Shown: positions 26,982 through 36,395 of the stretch, in pieces | Layout: each line of letters starts with the position of its first letter | Position numbering within the stretch: position 1 is the first letter of the stretch | From: Pedococcus aerophilus | Lineage (GTDB): Bacteria; Actinomycetota; Actinomycetes; Actinomycetales; Dermatophilaceae | Assembly (NCBI RefSeq): GCF_039532215.1 | Contig: NZ_BAAARN010000001.1 | Span: forward strand, 1,659,942-1,723,941 | DNA length: 64,000 nt | Direction: 5' to 3' | Made by a program: the position numbers and the translations under genes | Notes under the pieces: model-generated | The model's database searches: none | Told to the model about the DNA's origin: nothing | Seen by the model: only the letters and a program-made list of their open reading frames with translations

Positions 26982-27053
26982 CACCAGCACGACCGAGCCC
27001 CCGGGCCGACTCACGTCGGACCGGGGGCTCGGTCGTGGGGTTTGGTGCTGGTG
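26982..27053. terminator. bidirectional terminator between ppa and the NlpC/P60 gene
   Basis: A perfect 17-bp stem (26988-27004 with 27021-27037) and a 16-nt loop, with short T and G runs after it. An additional outer complement (CACCAGCAC at 26982, GTGCTGGTG at 27045) can extend the fold. It lies between two convergent genes. Confidence 0.8.
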
Positions 27054-27144
27054 GTGCTGCCGCCGTCCGGTGGGGGATCCCGTGGGCGGCACCGTCAGCC
27101 GGTGGGGGATCCGGCGGCCGGGGCTCGGTGGGGCGTCGGCGTCC

Positions 27145-28575
27145 TCAGGGGCGGCCGCCGTAGGGCAGCAGGTCGGAGCGGTAGATGGAGGCGTACCGGA
27201 CGTTGGCCCCGGTGTAGGGGGCCTCGATCATCTGGCCGTCGCCGACGTACAGACCCATGTGGTGGCTGTTCGGACCGGAGCTGCCGTAGAACACGAGGTC
27301 TCCGGGGCGCAGGTCGCTGATCGCCACGCGGGCGGTCTCGGCCCACTGGGCGCCGGTGTAGTGCGAGAGGTTGACGCCGGCCTGCTGCCAGGCACGCATC
27401 GTCAGCCCCGAGCAGTCGAAGGAGTTCGGGCCGGACCCGCCCCACTGGTAGGGCTTGCCGATCTGGGCCTGCGCGTAGGCCAGCACCGCGGAGACTCCAC
27501 CGCTGCTCGGCGGCGGGGGCGCCGGCGCCGGGTCGGGCTTGGGGGCCGGAGGCCTGGGCGCAGGCTTGGGGGTCGACGGCTGGGGTGTCTGCGGCTTCGA
27601 GGCGGGCTTCGGCGCGGGCTTGGCGGCGTTCTTGGCTGCCTCCGCCGCCTTCTCGGCAGCAACCGCGGCGGCACGCTGACGGGCTGCCTCCGCGGCGGCG
27701 CGGGCAGCGGCGTCCCGGGCGGCCTTCTTCGCGGCGGCGTCCTGGGCGGTGCGGGCCCGTTCCTCGGCCAACCTGGCCTGCTTGGCGGCCTCCGCCGCAG
27801 CGGCGCGGGCGACTGCGGCGGCGGCGAGGCCGTCCTGGCGCTGGCGCTCGAGGTCGACCGACGTCTCCCGCAATGACGCGAGCTGGGTGACCAGCGAGGC
27901 CTGCTGCTGCTGGATGCGCGCCGCCTCGGACTGCGCCTCCTCGGCGCGGGACTGCGCTGCGTCGCGGGCCGACTCGGCAGCCCGGGCTGCCTTGGCCTGT
28001 GCGGCCTGGGCCGCGGTGGCCTGACGCCGCATGGTGCTGGCGACGATCGAGGTGGCGTCGGCCCGCTGGAGCGACCGGGCGCGGGCGTCCCCGACAGCCT
28101 CCAGCGCGGTGGCCTTGTCGATCATCTCCTGCGGGCCCTCGCTGTCGAGGTACGCCTCGAGCTCACCGAAGCTGCCGCCCTGCTGGTAGACGCTGGCGGC
28201 ATAACGGCGGACCTCGAGGCTGGCGCCCTCGGCGATCTTCTGGGCGGCGGCAGCGCGCTTCTGGGCTGCGGCGGACTCGGCTGCCCGCTTCTCCAGGGCG
28301 ACGCGTGCCCCGTTGAAGGCCTCGGCCGCGGCGGCGGCCCGGTCCTGCACCTGGCTGAGCTGGGCGCTCGCGGCGACGTACTGGGCGTCGAGGCTGGAGA
28401 TCTGTCCGGTGGTGCCGACGACCGCGGCCCTGGCGCGGTCGACCTGCGCCTCGGACGGGTACACAGGGTCGGGTGCGGCCGAGGCCGTCAGGGTCGTCGC
28501 AAGGGTCAGCAGACCGACGAGGGACAGCGCCGAGCCGGCGCGGAGCGCGCGGCGAGCAGCGGAGGTGCCTGGCAC
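27145..28575 (-). CDS. secreted NlpC/P60 peptidoglycan endopeptidase (RipA-like)
   Basis: Exported cell-wall hydrolase of 476 residues, probably needed to split daughter cells. A signal peptide (about 1-34, ending ASAAP) is followed by a long Ala-rich coiled coil (40-325) of the type that holds RipA-like enzymes inactive, a Pro/Lys-rich linker (325-360) and the NlpC/P60 domain with catalytic Cys388 (FDCSGLT) and His439 (SHHMGLY). GTG at 28575 with GAGG upstream. The 271-bp leader contains a candidate MtrA-type operator, fitting the known control of ripA-type genes by MtrA. Confidence 0.92.
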   Translation of the reverse strand: MPGTSAARRALRAGSALSLVGLLTLATTLTASAAPDPVYPSEAQVDRARAAVVGTTGQISSLDAQYVAASAQLSQVQDRAAAAAEAFNGARVALEKRAAESAAAQKRAAAAQKIAEGASLEVRRYAASVYQQGGSFGELEAYLDSEGPQEMIDKATALEAVGDARARSLQRADATSIVASTMRRQATAAQAAQAKAARAAESARDAAQSRAEEAQSEAARIQQQQASLVTQLASLRETSVDLERQRQDGLAAAAVARAAAAEAAKQARLAEERARTAQDAAAKKAARDAAARAAAEAARQRAAAVAAEKAAEAAKNAAKPAPKPASKPQTPQPSTPKPAPRPPAPKPDPAPAPPPPSSGGVSAVLAYAQAQIGKPYQWGGSGPNSFDCSGLTMRAWQQAGVNLSHYTGAQWAETARVAISDLRPGDLVFYGSSGPNSHHMGLYVGDGQMIEAPYTGANVRYASIYRSDLLPYGGRP

Positions 28576-28713
28576 GGGGGGATGCCTCTCGGACGGGGAC
28601 TGGTGGCAGCCGGAGCAGACTAGGGCCGCTTTTCACTCGAACCCCTTGAGTCACACGCCTCCCACGGCCTGCAGGCCCCTGACGGCTCCGACCGGGCCGC
28701 CGGAGGACGAGTT

Positions 28714-28723
28714 ACACCGGTGT
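28714..28723. promoter_or_regulatory. palindrome in the NlpC/P60 leader
   Basis: A perfect 10-bp palindrome ACACCGGTGT within TTACACCGGTGTTTTTC, between the direct repeat and the start of the hydrolase gene. Dimeric regulator site possible; no known consensus assigned. Confidence 0.3.
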
Positions 28724-28767
28724 TTTTCAGCAGGCAGTCGCGACTCTTCGATCAGGTGTCCGATTTT

Positions 28768-28784
28768 GGTCACGAATCGGTCAC
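28768..28784 (-). promoter_or_regulatory. candidate MtrA-type operator (direct repeat, 11-bp period)
   Basis: On the minus strand TTCGTGACC occurs twice (GTGACC at 28779-28784 and 28768-28773) exactly 11 bp apart, one helical turn. Direct repeats of GTNAC-type hexamers at this spacing are the form I recall for MtrA sites, and ripA-like genes are MtrA targets in mycobacteria and corynebacteria. It lies about 190 bp upstream of the hydrolase start. Inference from pattern only. Confidence 0.45.
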
Positions 28785-28846
28785 GAAATCTGCTTTTGTG
28801 CAGGTGAGAGCCCTTCCAGAGCCCTCTCGAGCGCTGGATGAGTGCG

Positions 28847-30175
28847 TCAGGGGGTGATGGACTCGCCGGCCCGAAGGGCGTCATACGCCTCCGGGTCGCT
28901 GGCCTTGAGCTCGCTGCGGACCCGCCGTCGGTAGCGCAGGATCTGCACGACACCCAGCCCCCACACGAGGTACTGCACAGACATCGCCGCCCGGAACGAG
29001 TCGACGTCGTAGGTGCTCGGACCGCCGGGGGCCACCCGGTCCAGGATGATCCCGATCAGGGTGACGGTGGACAGCGAGGCGAGGAACCCGCCCACGTTGA
29101 CGATGCCGGTGGCGCTGCCGAGCCGGGTCGGCGGGTTGAAGGTCCGCGCCAGGTCGAACCCGACCATCGAGCCCGGTCCACCGACCGCCGTGACGACGAC
29201 GAGGACGACGAGGACCGGGAGCGGGGCACGTCCGGGCCACAGCAGGACCACGGCCCAGACCGTCATGATCGCGCCGACGATCCCGAGGATGAGCGTGGAC
29301 CGGGAGAACGGGTACTTCGTGACGAAGCCGCCGATCAGCGGGCTGGTGACCACCGTGGTGATCGTCATGAGCATCAGCAGCGTGCCGGCCGTCGACGGCG
29401 AGAGCCCTTGTCCTGCAACGAGGAACGGGTACCCCCAGAGCAGCGCGAAGACGGTGGCTCCGAACTGCGCGGAGAAGTGGGACCACAGGCCGAGCCGTGT
29501 CCCGGGAGTGCGCCAGGCCGCGCGCACGGCACGAGCGATGGCACGCACCTTGATGTCGTCGAGCTCGTGATCGGGGTTGGGCGAGTCACGGACGACGACG
29601 AGCACGAGCAGGCCGAGGACGACACCTACGAGGCCGGCCGTCGCGTAGGAGGGCGTCCACCCGTACGCGTGCAGGGCGTGGACCAGGGGGGTGGCGGCGA
29701 CCAGCGCACCCACCTGGCCGAGGAGACCGGTGAGCTGGGTGACCATCGGGATGCGCAGCGGCGGGAACCACAGGGCCACGATCCGCAGCAGCGGGATGAA
29801 GATCATCGCGTCACCGACGCCGACGAACACGCGCGCGACGAGGCCGGCCGCGAACGAGTCTGCGAACGCGAAACCCAGCTGCGCCAACGTCATCAACGTG
29901 ACGCCGGCAAGCAGCAGCCGCTTGGACCCGAACCGGTCGAGCAGGGCACCCACGGGGATCTGCATGGCGGCGTAGACGAGCAGCTGCACCATCGTGAAGA
30001 CCGACAGCTGGGTCGCGGCGATGTCGAACCGCTCGGTCGCGATGAGCCCGGCGACGCCGAGCGAGCTGCGGTGGAAGACGGCCAGGACGTAGATCGAGAC
30101 GGACGCGCCGTAGACGACCCAGGCCCGTCGACCACCCAGCTCGAACGAGGCAGGGCGGCTGGTCACGTGCTTCAT
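28847..30175 (-). CDS. MFS transporter
   Basis: A 442-residue major facilitator with about 12 membrane helices. The loop 2-3 signature is visible in VGALLDRFGSKRLLLAG (about 75-92) and a long central loop follows DSPNPDHELDD. Resembles nitrate/nitrite- or oxalate-type MFS proteins in general layout, but no substrate can be assigned. ATG at 30175 begins MKHVTSRPASFELGG. It stands alone, between the NlpC/P60 leader and a divergent exported hydrolase gene. Confidence 0.88.
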   Translation of the reverse strand: MKHVTSRPASFELGGRRAWVVYGASVSIYVLAVFHRSSLGVAGLIATERFDIAATQLSVFTMVQLLVYAAMQIPVGALLDRFGSKRLLLAGVTLMTLAQLGFAFADSFAAGLVARVFVGVGDAMIFIPLLRIVALWFPPLRIPMVTQLTGLLGQVGALVAATPLVHALHAYGWTPSYATAGLVGVVLGLLVLVVVRDSPNPDHELDDIKVRAIARAVRAAWRTPGTRLGLWSHFSAQFGATVFALLWGYPFLVAGQGLSPSTAGTLLMLMTITTVVTSPLIGGFVTKYPFSRSTLILGIVGAIMTVWAVVLLWPGRAPLPVLVVLVVVTAVGGPGSMVGFDLARTFNPPTRLGSATGIVNVGGFLASLSTVTLIGIILDRVAPGGPSTYDVDSFRAAMSVQYLVWGLGVVQILRYRRRVRSELKASDPEAYDALRAGESITP

Positions 30176-30367
30176 TGTCGCGCAGCCACGTCAGCCCCCA
30201 CGCGCGGGACCACCGACCGGACGTGGCCTCCGTCGCGGCGCGTTCGCCACGCCTGGCGGGTAGTGCTCCCCATTCCCCTCCCCCGCCGGCCGGACCTAGC
30301 GTCGCGGCGCACCACCACAGCACCACCGCAGCACCCACCACCAACCGACCACAGGGGGAACAGCACC

Positions 30368-31204
30368 ATGGAGATCAACCGCAGAACCGTCCTCGTCGGC
30401 GGCACCGCCGCCCTCGTCACCGCCGGCTCCGGCACGCTGGCGATGACCTCGGCGAACGCTGCCACCACCGTCAACATGGAGGCTGTCCTCCTTGCGGCAC
30501 AGTGGGATCCGCGCAAGTCCAGCTCCGGCCTCACGCCCGGCGCGAAGGACAGCGTCCTGGCCGTGGAGCGAGCCCTGGTCGCCAAGGGCCTGCTGCGGCG
30601 CTCGCTCGTCGACGGCCACTTCGGCACCTCGACGATCTCCGCGTATGCCGCGTGGCAGCGCCGACTGGGCTACTCCGGACTCGACGCGTCGGGGCTGCCG
30701 GGTCCCACGTCCCTGGCCAGGCTCGGCTCCGGCCGCTTCTCCGTCACCCGCAAGGTCAGCTCGGGCTCGCGCGTGACCTACGACGGGGTGCGCGTGAACG
30801 AACGCACCCGGGCGATGCTCCGTGAGGCGGAGCGGATCCTCGCTCCCCGCCTCACCTACACGCAGGGCTCCTACAACCCCGGTGGCGTCTCGGCGTCGGC
30901 CGGCACCCACGACGGCGGCGGCACGGTCGACATCTCGGTCCGCAACCTCAGCACCTCCCAGCGCACCCAGGTCGTCCGCGTGCTGCGGCAGGTCGGGTTC
31001 GCGGCGTGGCTGCGCAACCCCTCACAGGGCGACTGGCCCTTCCACATCCACGCGGTGGCGGTCAGCGACCCGGACCTGTCCTCGGGTGCCCAGCACCAGG
31101 TCGGCGACTACTACCAGGGCCTCAACGGCCTGGCGTCCCGGGGTCGTGACGACGGCCCCCGGGTCACCAAGGTCACGTGGGAGCAGTACAAGCGCGCCCA
31201 CTGA
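30368..31204 (+). CDS. Tat-exported peptidoglycan-binding / M15-like peptidase
   Basis: A 278-residue exported protein. The N-terminus (MEINRRTVLVGGTAALVTAG) is a twin-arginine signal, cleaved near SANA-A. Residues about 60-120 resemble a peptidoglycan-binding domain (VDGHFGTSTISAYAAWQRRLG), and 150-240 carry an M15/D-alanyl-D-alanine carboxypeptidase-like pattern with GTHDGGGTVDIS and FHIHAV, giving the His, Asp and His zinc ligands. AGGGGGAAC lies ahead of the ATG. Likely a cell-wall peptidase acting on its own or competitor peptidoglycan. Confidence 0.82.
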   Translation: MEINRRTVLVGGTAALVTAGSGTLAMTSANAATTVNMEAVLLAAQWDPRKSSSGLTPGAKDSVLAVERALVAKGLLRRSLVDGHFGTSTISAYAAWQRRLGYSGLDASGLPGPTSLARLGSGRFSVTRKVSSGSRVTYDGVRVNERTRAMLREAERILAPRLTYTQGSYNPGGVSASAGTHDGGGTVDISVRNLSTSQRTQVVRVLRQVGFAAWLRNPSQGDWPFHIHAVAVSDPDLSSGAQHQVGDYYQGLNGLASRGRDDGPRVTKVTWEQYKRAH

Positions 31205-31300
31205 GTGCGTCCCGCGCAGGGCACCACGCGCCCCCTCCGTCCCGGCCCACTTCGGCGCCGGCGACGGGCGGGGCGGCCGCGTGCCACGTAGGTTCGAGTC

Positions 31301-32158
31301 GTGGAACACCTGCGCAGGGACGGCCTGGTCTTCGACGTCAGCGACCTCGGCCCACCCGAGGGAGACGTGGTGGTCCTGCTGCACGGCTGGCCGCAGGACA
31401 GGTCGGCCTGGAGCGCGGTGGGTGAGCGCCTCGCCGCCGAGGGGCTGCGCGTCCTCGCTCCCGACCAGCGCGGGTACTCCCCCGGCGCCCGCCCGCGCGG
31501 CAGGGCCGCATACCGGATGTCGCAGCTGGTGGCCGACGTCCTCGCGCTCGTGGACGCGAGCGGTCACGAGCGGGTGCACCTCGTCGGGCACGACTGGGGC
31601 GGTGCGGTGGCCTGGGCCTTCGCCGAGCGTCACCCCGAGCGGCTGCACAGCCTCACCGTCGTCTCCACGCCGCACCACCACGCGATGGCGTGGGCGCTTC
31701 GGCACGGCGACCAGGCCCGCCGGAGCTGGTACATGCTCGCCTTCCAGCTGCCCCTGCTCCCCGAGGCCGTGCTCCGGCGCCGCCTCGCCGAGGTCCTGCG
31801 CGGCAGCGGGCTCCCCGAGGAGCACGCGCAGCGGTATGTCGCGCGGTTCCGTCAGCCGGGCGCCGCGGGTGGCGGCCTGGCTTGGTACCGCGCCCTGCGG
31901 CCCCGGCTCACGCGGCTGGTCCGTAAGCGCCGGGCAGGCGGTGGGCGGGCCCCCGCGCAGGTCACCGTCCCGACGACGTACCTCTGGGGTCAGGACGATC
32001 CCGCCCTGGGTCGGGCGGCGGCCGAGCGCACCGCCCGGTGGGTCGGCGCCGACTACCGGTTCGTGGAGGTCGAGGCCGGTCACTGGTTGCCCGAGACCCA
32101 CCCCGACGTCGTCGCCGCGGCGGTCCTCGAGCGCGTGCGCGCCGGTCGTCAGGGGTAG
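31301..32158 (+). CDS. alpha/beta hydrolase (epoxide hydrolase-like)
   Basis: A 285-residue alpha/beta hydrolase. The nucleophile elbow is GHDWGG with Asp98, which points to epoxide hydrolase or haloalkane dehalogenase chemistry rather than a serine esterase; the oxyanion HGWP is at 29-32 and the catalytic His lies in AGHWLPETHP near the end. GTG start at 31301. No pathway genes adjoin it. Its 3-prime end overlaps the end of the convergent GH32 gene by 10 bp. Confidence 0.88.
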   Translation: MEHLRRDGLVFDVSDLGPPEGDVVVLLHGWPQDRSAWSAVGERLAAEGLRVLAPDQRGYSPGARPRGRAAYRMSQLVADVLALVDASGHERVHLVGHDWGGAVAWAFAERHPERLHSLTVVSTPHHHAMAWALRHGDQARRSWYMLAFQLPLLPEAVLRRRLAEVLRGSGLPEEHAQRYVARFRQPGAAGGGLAWYRALRPRLTRLVRKRRAGGGRAPAQVTVPTTYLWGQDDPALGRAAAERTARWVGADYRFVEVEAGHWLPETHPDVVAAAVLERVRAGRQG

Positions 32159-33675
32159 AGCGGGCGCGGTCCGTCCCACACGTCGCGCATCGACCAGGTC
32201 GTCGCCGCCTCCAGGCCGGCGACCCCGTCGACGAGGGCCACCGAGACGTGCACCGCGTCCGCGCGGGTCGGGTAGATGCGCGCCGTCAGCGCGCGTCCGT
32301 TGGCGAAGACCTCGAGCGCCGAGTGGTCGAGCAGGACGCGCAGCTCCACCCGTCCGTCCTCGCCGACGGGCACCGGCCCCGAGCGCGGACCGAGGTCGAC
32401 CTTCTCGTCGGTGCTCGAGCGCGACCGGTCGAGCAGGACCGTGGCCCGTCCCGGGTCGGCCGTGCCGCGCGAGATGCTCACGACGGTCGCCTCCTCGCCG
32501 TCCGGGCTGGCGGCCAGCGTGAGCGCGACCGCGGCCCCGGGCTCGAGCACCACGCTGAGCTCGAGGTCGCGCTGTTCGCCACTGCCGAGGTCGAGTGGGT
32601 GACTCGAAAGTCCTTGCGCCGCATACGTCGTCGCGTCCTGACGCAGCGCGGCGACCTCGGGGGCCGGTGCCTGGAGCAGCGCACCGTCGGCACCCAGGGT
32701 GAGCACGCGGGGCAGGGACATGACCCCGGACCAGCCGGCAGCCTCCATCGCCTCGTCGGTGCGCCCCTCCTGGAGCCACCCGAACACCAGCCGTCGTCCC
32801 CCTTCGTCGCGGAAGCTCTGCGGCGCGTAGAAGTAGCGGCCGCCGTAGTCGAGCCGGTGCAGCTCGTGCGGGTCGAAGGCATCCCCCGCGTAGCGCCCGG
32901 TCCAGTAGAGCGGGTAGTGCGTGACACCCGAGTCCCACGCCGAGAACACCAGCACGTCGACAGGATCCGAGCCGTCGGCCGCCCCGGTCGCGTCGGCCAA
33001 CGGTGGCCGGAAGAGGTCGACGCACTCCCACATGGTGCCCGTCCAGTCACCGGCCTCTACCGTGCCGGTCGTCGCGTCTCCCGTGATCAGCGGACCCACG
33101 TAGTCCCACGTGCGCAGGTCGGTGGACTCGTAGAGGAGCGCCGTCCCGCCCTCGCCGACGAGACCCGAACCCACGAGGTGGCGCCAACGACCGTCCTCGC
33201 GCCAGACGCAGTGGTCCCGGTAGGCCGTGAGCTCGAGCCCCTGCGGGTACTCCGCGATCACGGGGTTGGCCGGGTCCTTGACCCACGTGTTGAGGTCGGC
33301 GGAACCTGTTGCCACACAGGCGAGCTCGCGCTCGTCATGACGGCCGGAGTAGATGACCGTCGGCGTGCCGCCGTCATCGACGAGGACACCCGACCAGCAG
33401 CCGTCGCGGTCGGGCCCGTCGTCGCCGGGGACGAGGGCGATCGGCTGGTCGGTCCACGTGACCAGGTCGGCGCTCGTCGCGTGCCCCCAGTGGATCCGGC
33501 TGTGCAGGGCCGACGTCGGGTTGTACTGGTAGAAGAGGTGGTACGTGCCGTCCCACTGCGTCAGGCCGTTGGGGTCGTTGAGCCAGCCGGCGGGTGACAC
33601 GAAGTGGAACCGAGGGCGGTGCCGGTCCTGCTCCGCGAGGTCGACGAGGCTCGGCCGGGGGTCAGGGGTGCTCAT
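32149..33675 (-). CDS. glycoside hydrolase family 32 (beta-fructosidase)
   Basis: Hydrolyses terminal beta-fructosyl bonds in sucrose, inulin or levan. 508 residues: the nucleophile Asp34 is in WLNDPNG (31-37), the acid/base Glu217 is in MWECVDL, and the transition-state stabiliser is in AYRDH (Arg153-Asp154). A beta-sandwich C-terminal domain follows (about 345-508). No signal peptide, so it acts in the cytoplasm, and no fructose kinase or sugar transporter is adjacent. ATG at 33675 was preferred to the upstream start at 33732. Confidence 0.93.
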   Translation of the reverse strand: MSTPDPRPSLVDLAEQDRHRPRFHFVSPAGWLNDPNGLTQWDGTYHLFYQYNPTSALHSRIHWGHATSADLVTWTDQPIALVPGDDGPDRDGCWSGVLVDDGGTPTVIYSGRHDERELACVATGSADLNTWVKDPANPVIAEYPQGLELTAYRDHCVWREDGRWRHLVGSGLVGEGGTALLYESTDLRTWDYVGPLITGDATTGTVEAGDWTGTMWECVDLFRPPLADATGAADGSDPVDVLVFSAWDSGVTHYPLYWTGRYAGDAFDPHELHRLDYGGRYFYAPQSFRDEGGRRLVFGWLQEGRTDEAMEAAGWSGVMSLPRVLTLGADGALLQAPAPEVAALRQDATTYAAQGLSSHPLDLGSGEQRDLELSVVLEPGAAVALTLAASPDGEEATVVSISRGTADPGRATVLLDRSRSSTDEKVDLGPRSGPVPVGEDGRVELRVLLDHSALEVFANGRALTARIYPTRADAVHVSVALVDGVAGLEAATTWSMRDVWDGPRPLYP

Positions 33676-33735
33676 GCGTGGGCGGTCCTCGGTCCTTGCT
33701 CGGTGGTCGGTGGTCGGTGGGCGATGGGGCAACGG

Positions 33736-35706
33736 TCAGAGGTTGTCGATGTCGACGGGCGCGACGTCGTCGGCGAGCTGGTAGCCGAAGATCCGGGCGT
33801 AGAAGTACGCCTCGGCGTCGCGGGCCCGCACGATCGTCTCCGCGCGGCGGAAGCCGTGGCCCTCCCCATCGAACTCGAGGTGGGCGACCGGCAGGCCCTT
33901 GGCCCGCACGGCATCGGCCATCTCGTTCGCCTGGTTGGGCGGGACGACCCGGTCGTCGAGCCCCTGGAGCAGGATCATCGGTGCACTGAGAGCGTCGAGG
34001 TGGTGCAACGGGGACCGCTCACGGTAGACGGCCTCACCATCGGGCCAAGGGGCGACCAGCCCGTCGAGGTACCGCGACTCGAACTTGTGGGTGTCCCGCG
34101 CCAGGGCCGCCAGGTCGCCGACCCCGAAGTAGCTCGCCCCCACGGCGAACACGTCGGTTCCCGTCAACGCGGCCAGCGTCGTGAAGCCCCCGGCACTCCC
34201 GCCACGGATGGCGAGCCGCGAGCCGTCCACCCGCCCCTGCTCCGCCATGGCCCGGGCACCGGAGGAGCAGTCGTCGACGTCGACGACACCCCACTGCCCC
34301 TTGAGCCGCTCGCGGTAGGCGCGACCGTAGCCGGTGCTGCCGCCATAGTTGACGTCGAGCACTGCGAGCCCACGGCTGGTCCAGTAGGCGGTGTCGAGGC
34401 TGAACGCCGCCACGGTCATCGAGGTCGGACCACCGTGCAGCCGCACGACGAGTGGGGGCAGCTCACCTTCGGGGGCGACGAAGTCGGCGTTCGCCGGCGC
34501 GTGGAAGACGCCGTGCACGGTCTCGCCCACGGTGTTGGTCCACGAGACGTTCTCGGGGGTCGACAGCATCCCGTCGGGCAGGTCCACGGCCGACTCCTCG
34601 CGGACCACCTCCATGGCCCCGCTGTCCAGGTCGACCGTGGCCACGGCCCGCGACCGGTCCGCCCGGTCGACCAGGGCGACGGCCGTGCGTCCCTCGACGC
34701 GGACGTGGTCGAAGGCCACCCCTGCGAGGTCGAGCGGCACGAGGCCACCCCCGGTGGAGACCGTCCCGAGGCGCCCCAGCCCGTCCTCGAACCACGTGCA
34801 GACGATCGTCCCGTCGGCGGTGGACCCGAAGGAGGGCCGGTCGAAGACCCACTGGGGCCAGCCCAGCTCGTGGTCGGCCGTGGTCACGGCGGTGATGGCG
34901 CCGGTGGGGTCCACCGCGGCGAGGTTGGCCCAGCCCGACGCGTCGGACAGGTGGAGCAGCGTGCCGTCGGCGGTCCACCGGGGCTCGGTCACGGCAACGC
35001 CCTCGCCACCGGCGACGCGCTGCGCCCCGGTGAGCCCGTCGTCGCCGACCGTGCCCGTCCAGAGCTCGGTGGAGTCCCACGGCATGTTCGGGTGGCTCCA
35101 CTGGAGCCAGGCCAGACGGGTGCCGTCCGGGCTCAGCCGTGGCGCGGACAGGAAGTCCGGCCCCTCGACCAGGACCGTGCCGCCCTCGGCGTTCTCCCCG
35201 TCGAGGTCGAGGCGGACGATGGCGCTCACCGCCTCCCCCTCGGCACGGTGGTCCTCTCGGACGCAGAACAGCTGTCGCCGGGCGAGGTCGAGGCGGAGGT
35301 CGGCGTGGCGCAGCAGGCCGTCGCTCTCGGGCGTGATCGCCCGGGGCAGCCGCTCGCCGAGGGCTTGCGCGCCGTCGCCCGGCCGGTCGAGCACGTGCAC
35401 CCGCTGGTCGGTGAAGTCGACGAACGCGACCACGTCGGCCTCGACGGTGTAGGCGCCGCCGCCGTACTCGTGGACCCGTGACCGCACGTTGAACGGAGCC
35501 GGCGTCAGGTCCTGGCCGTCACGGACGAGGACCACCCGGCCGCCCTCGGTGCCGCGGCCCTCGAGCCAGTAGAGGTGGCCGGAGTCGATGGACGGCTGGT
35601 CCAGGGCGACCCGGTCCCCAGCGAGGCTGGCGGAGCTCACGGGAGAGGCCCACGCGCCATACGGAGCAACGGTCGGGGTGCCCATGATGGCGGCGGTGGT
35701 GGTCAT
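33736..35706 (-). CDS. S9 family prolyl oligopeptidase-like peptidase
   Basis: A 656-residue serine peptidase with an N-terminal beta-propeller (about 1-400) and a C-terminal alpha/beta hydrolase domain. The triad is visible: Ser504 in GGSAGG, Asp584/585 in GLDDRVVP and His617 in GEGHGF. No signal peptide. Likely an acylaminoacyl or dipeptidyl peptidase-type enzyme; exact specificity cannot be read. ATG at 35706 was chosen over 35724. It lies 60 bp ahead of GH32 on the same strand, but a shared function is not obvious. Confidence 0.92.
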   Translation of the reverse strand: MTTTAAIMGTPTVAPYGAWASPVSSASLAGDRVALDQPSIDSGHLYWLEGRGTEGGRVVLVRDGQDLTPAPFNVRSRVHEYGGGAYTVEADVVAFVDFTDQRVHVLDRPGDGAQALGERLPRAITPESDGLLRHADLRLDLARRQLFCVREDHRAEGEAVSAIVRLDLDGENAEGGTVLVEGPDFLSAPRLSPDGTRLAWLQWSHPNMPWDSTELWTGTVGDDGLTGAQRVAGGEGVAVTEPRWTADGTLLHLSDASGWANLAAVDPTGAITAVTTADHELGWPQWVFDRPSFGSTADGTIVCTWFEDGLGRLGTVSTGGGLVPLDLAGVAFDHVRVEGRTAVALVDRADRSRAVATVDLDSGAMEVVREESAVDLPDGMLSTPENVSWTNTVGETVHGVFHAPANADFVAPEGELPPLVVRLHGGPTSMTVAAFSLDTAYWTSRGLAVLDVNYGGSTGYGRAYRERLKGQWGVVDVDDCSSGARAMAEQGRVDGSRLAIRGGSAGGFTTLAALTGTDVFAVGASYFGVGDLAALARDTHKFESRYLDGLVAPWPDGEAVYRERSPLHHLDALSAPMILLQGLDDRVVPPNQANEMADAVRAKGLPVAHLEFDGEGHGFRRAETIVRARDAEAYFYARIFGYQLADDVAPVDIDNL

Positions 35707-35729
35707 GCCGCCGAAGTGTGCCACCGCAC

Positions 35730-35771
35730 GCCGGAGCCCGGCGACCCATGCGGGGGTCGTCGGGCTCCGGC
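35730..35771 (-). terminator. terminator-like hairpin after the conservon
   Basis: An 18-bp stem (35730-35747 with 35754-35771) with one G-U type mismatch and a 6-nt loop, 40 bp past the cvnD stop and just before the S9 peptidase start. No T-run. Confidence 0.7.
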
Positions 35772-35810
35772 TGCTCAGGGGGCGCCTGCGGCGCGTTCAG
35801 CAGGTGGACG

Positions 35811-36395
35811 TCAGGTGGTGACCGGCACGCGGCTCAGCTGCGTGAGGGCGAACTCCGTGATGCGCACGAGGGCGTGCTTGGCGGACTCGCGGTCGCGGGC
35901 GTCCACCTCGATCACGGGGATGTGGTCCGAGATGGCCAGGGCCTCGCGGATCTCCTCGGGACCGAACTCGCCGGAGCCGTCGAACTGGTTGAGCGCGACG
36001 ATGAACGGCAGGCCCTTGGCCTCGAAGTAGTCGACGGCCGCGAAGCTGTCGTCGAGGCGCCGGGTGTCGACGAGGACGACGGCACCGATGGCGCCCTTGA
36101 CCAGGTCGTCCCACATGAACCAGAAGCGTCGCTGCCCGGGGGTGCCGAACAGGTAGAGCACGAGGTTCTGCGCCAAGGTGATGCGGCCGAAGTCCATGGC
36201 CACCGTGGTGGTGTGCTTCTGCTGCACCTTGGAGATGTCGTCCTGCCCAGCGGACTCCTGGGTGACCAGGGCCTCGGTGCGCAGCGGGTCGATCTCGGAG
36301 ACGGCACCCACGAAGGTGGTCTTGCCGACGCCGAACCCGCCGGCCACGACGATCTTGGTCGAGGCGCTGTTGCGGTTAGAGGGCGCGTAGTCCAC
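35811..36395 (-). CDS. cvnD: conservon GTPase CvnD
   Basis: A 194-residue small Ras-like GTPase of the actinobacterial conservon. The P-loop is GGFGVGKTT (19-27), and the FGTPGQRRFWFMW segment and the NQFD guanine-recognition motif follow. GTG at 36395 begins VDYAPSNRNSASTKIVVAGG, with AAAGGA upstream, and overlaps the end of cvnC by 20 nt. The complex with CvnA-C is proposed to act like a membrane-associated GPCR-like switch in Streptomyces (established for Cvn9); its input here is unknown. Confidence 0.92.
   Translation of the reverse strand: MDYAPSNRNSASTKIVVAGGFGVGKTTFVGAVSEIDPLRTEALVTQESAGQDDISKVQQKHTTTVAMDFGRITLAQNLVLYLFGTPGQRRFWFMWDDLVKGAIGAVVLVDTRRLDDSFAAVDYFEAKGLPFIVALNQFDGSGEFGPEEIREALAISDHIPVIEVDARDRESAKHALVRITEFALTQLSRVPVTT

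Noticed and set aside
28576-28846. c-di-AMP (ydaO-type) riboswitch upstream of the NlpC/P60 gene
   Set aside because: Such genes often have it, but I could not find the conserved GACAGCTAACC-type and GGTGAAT-type cores.
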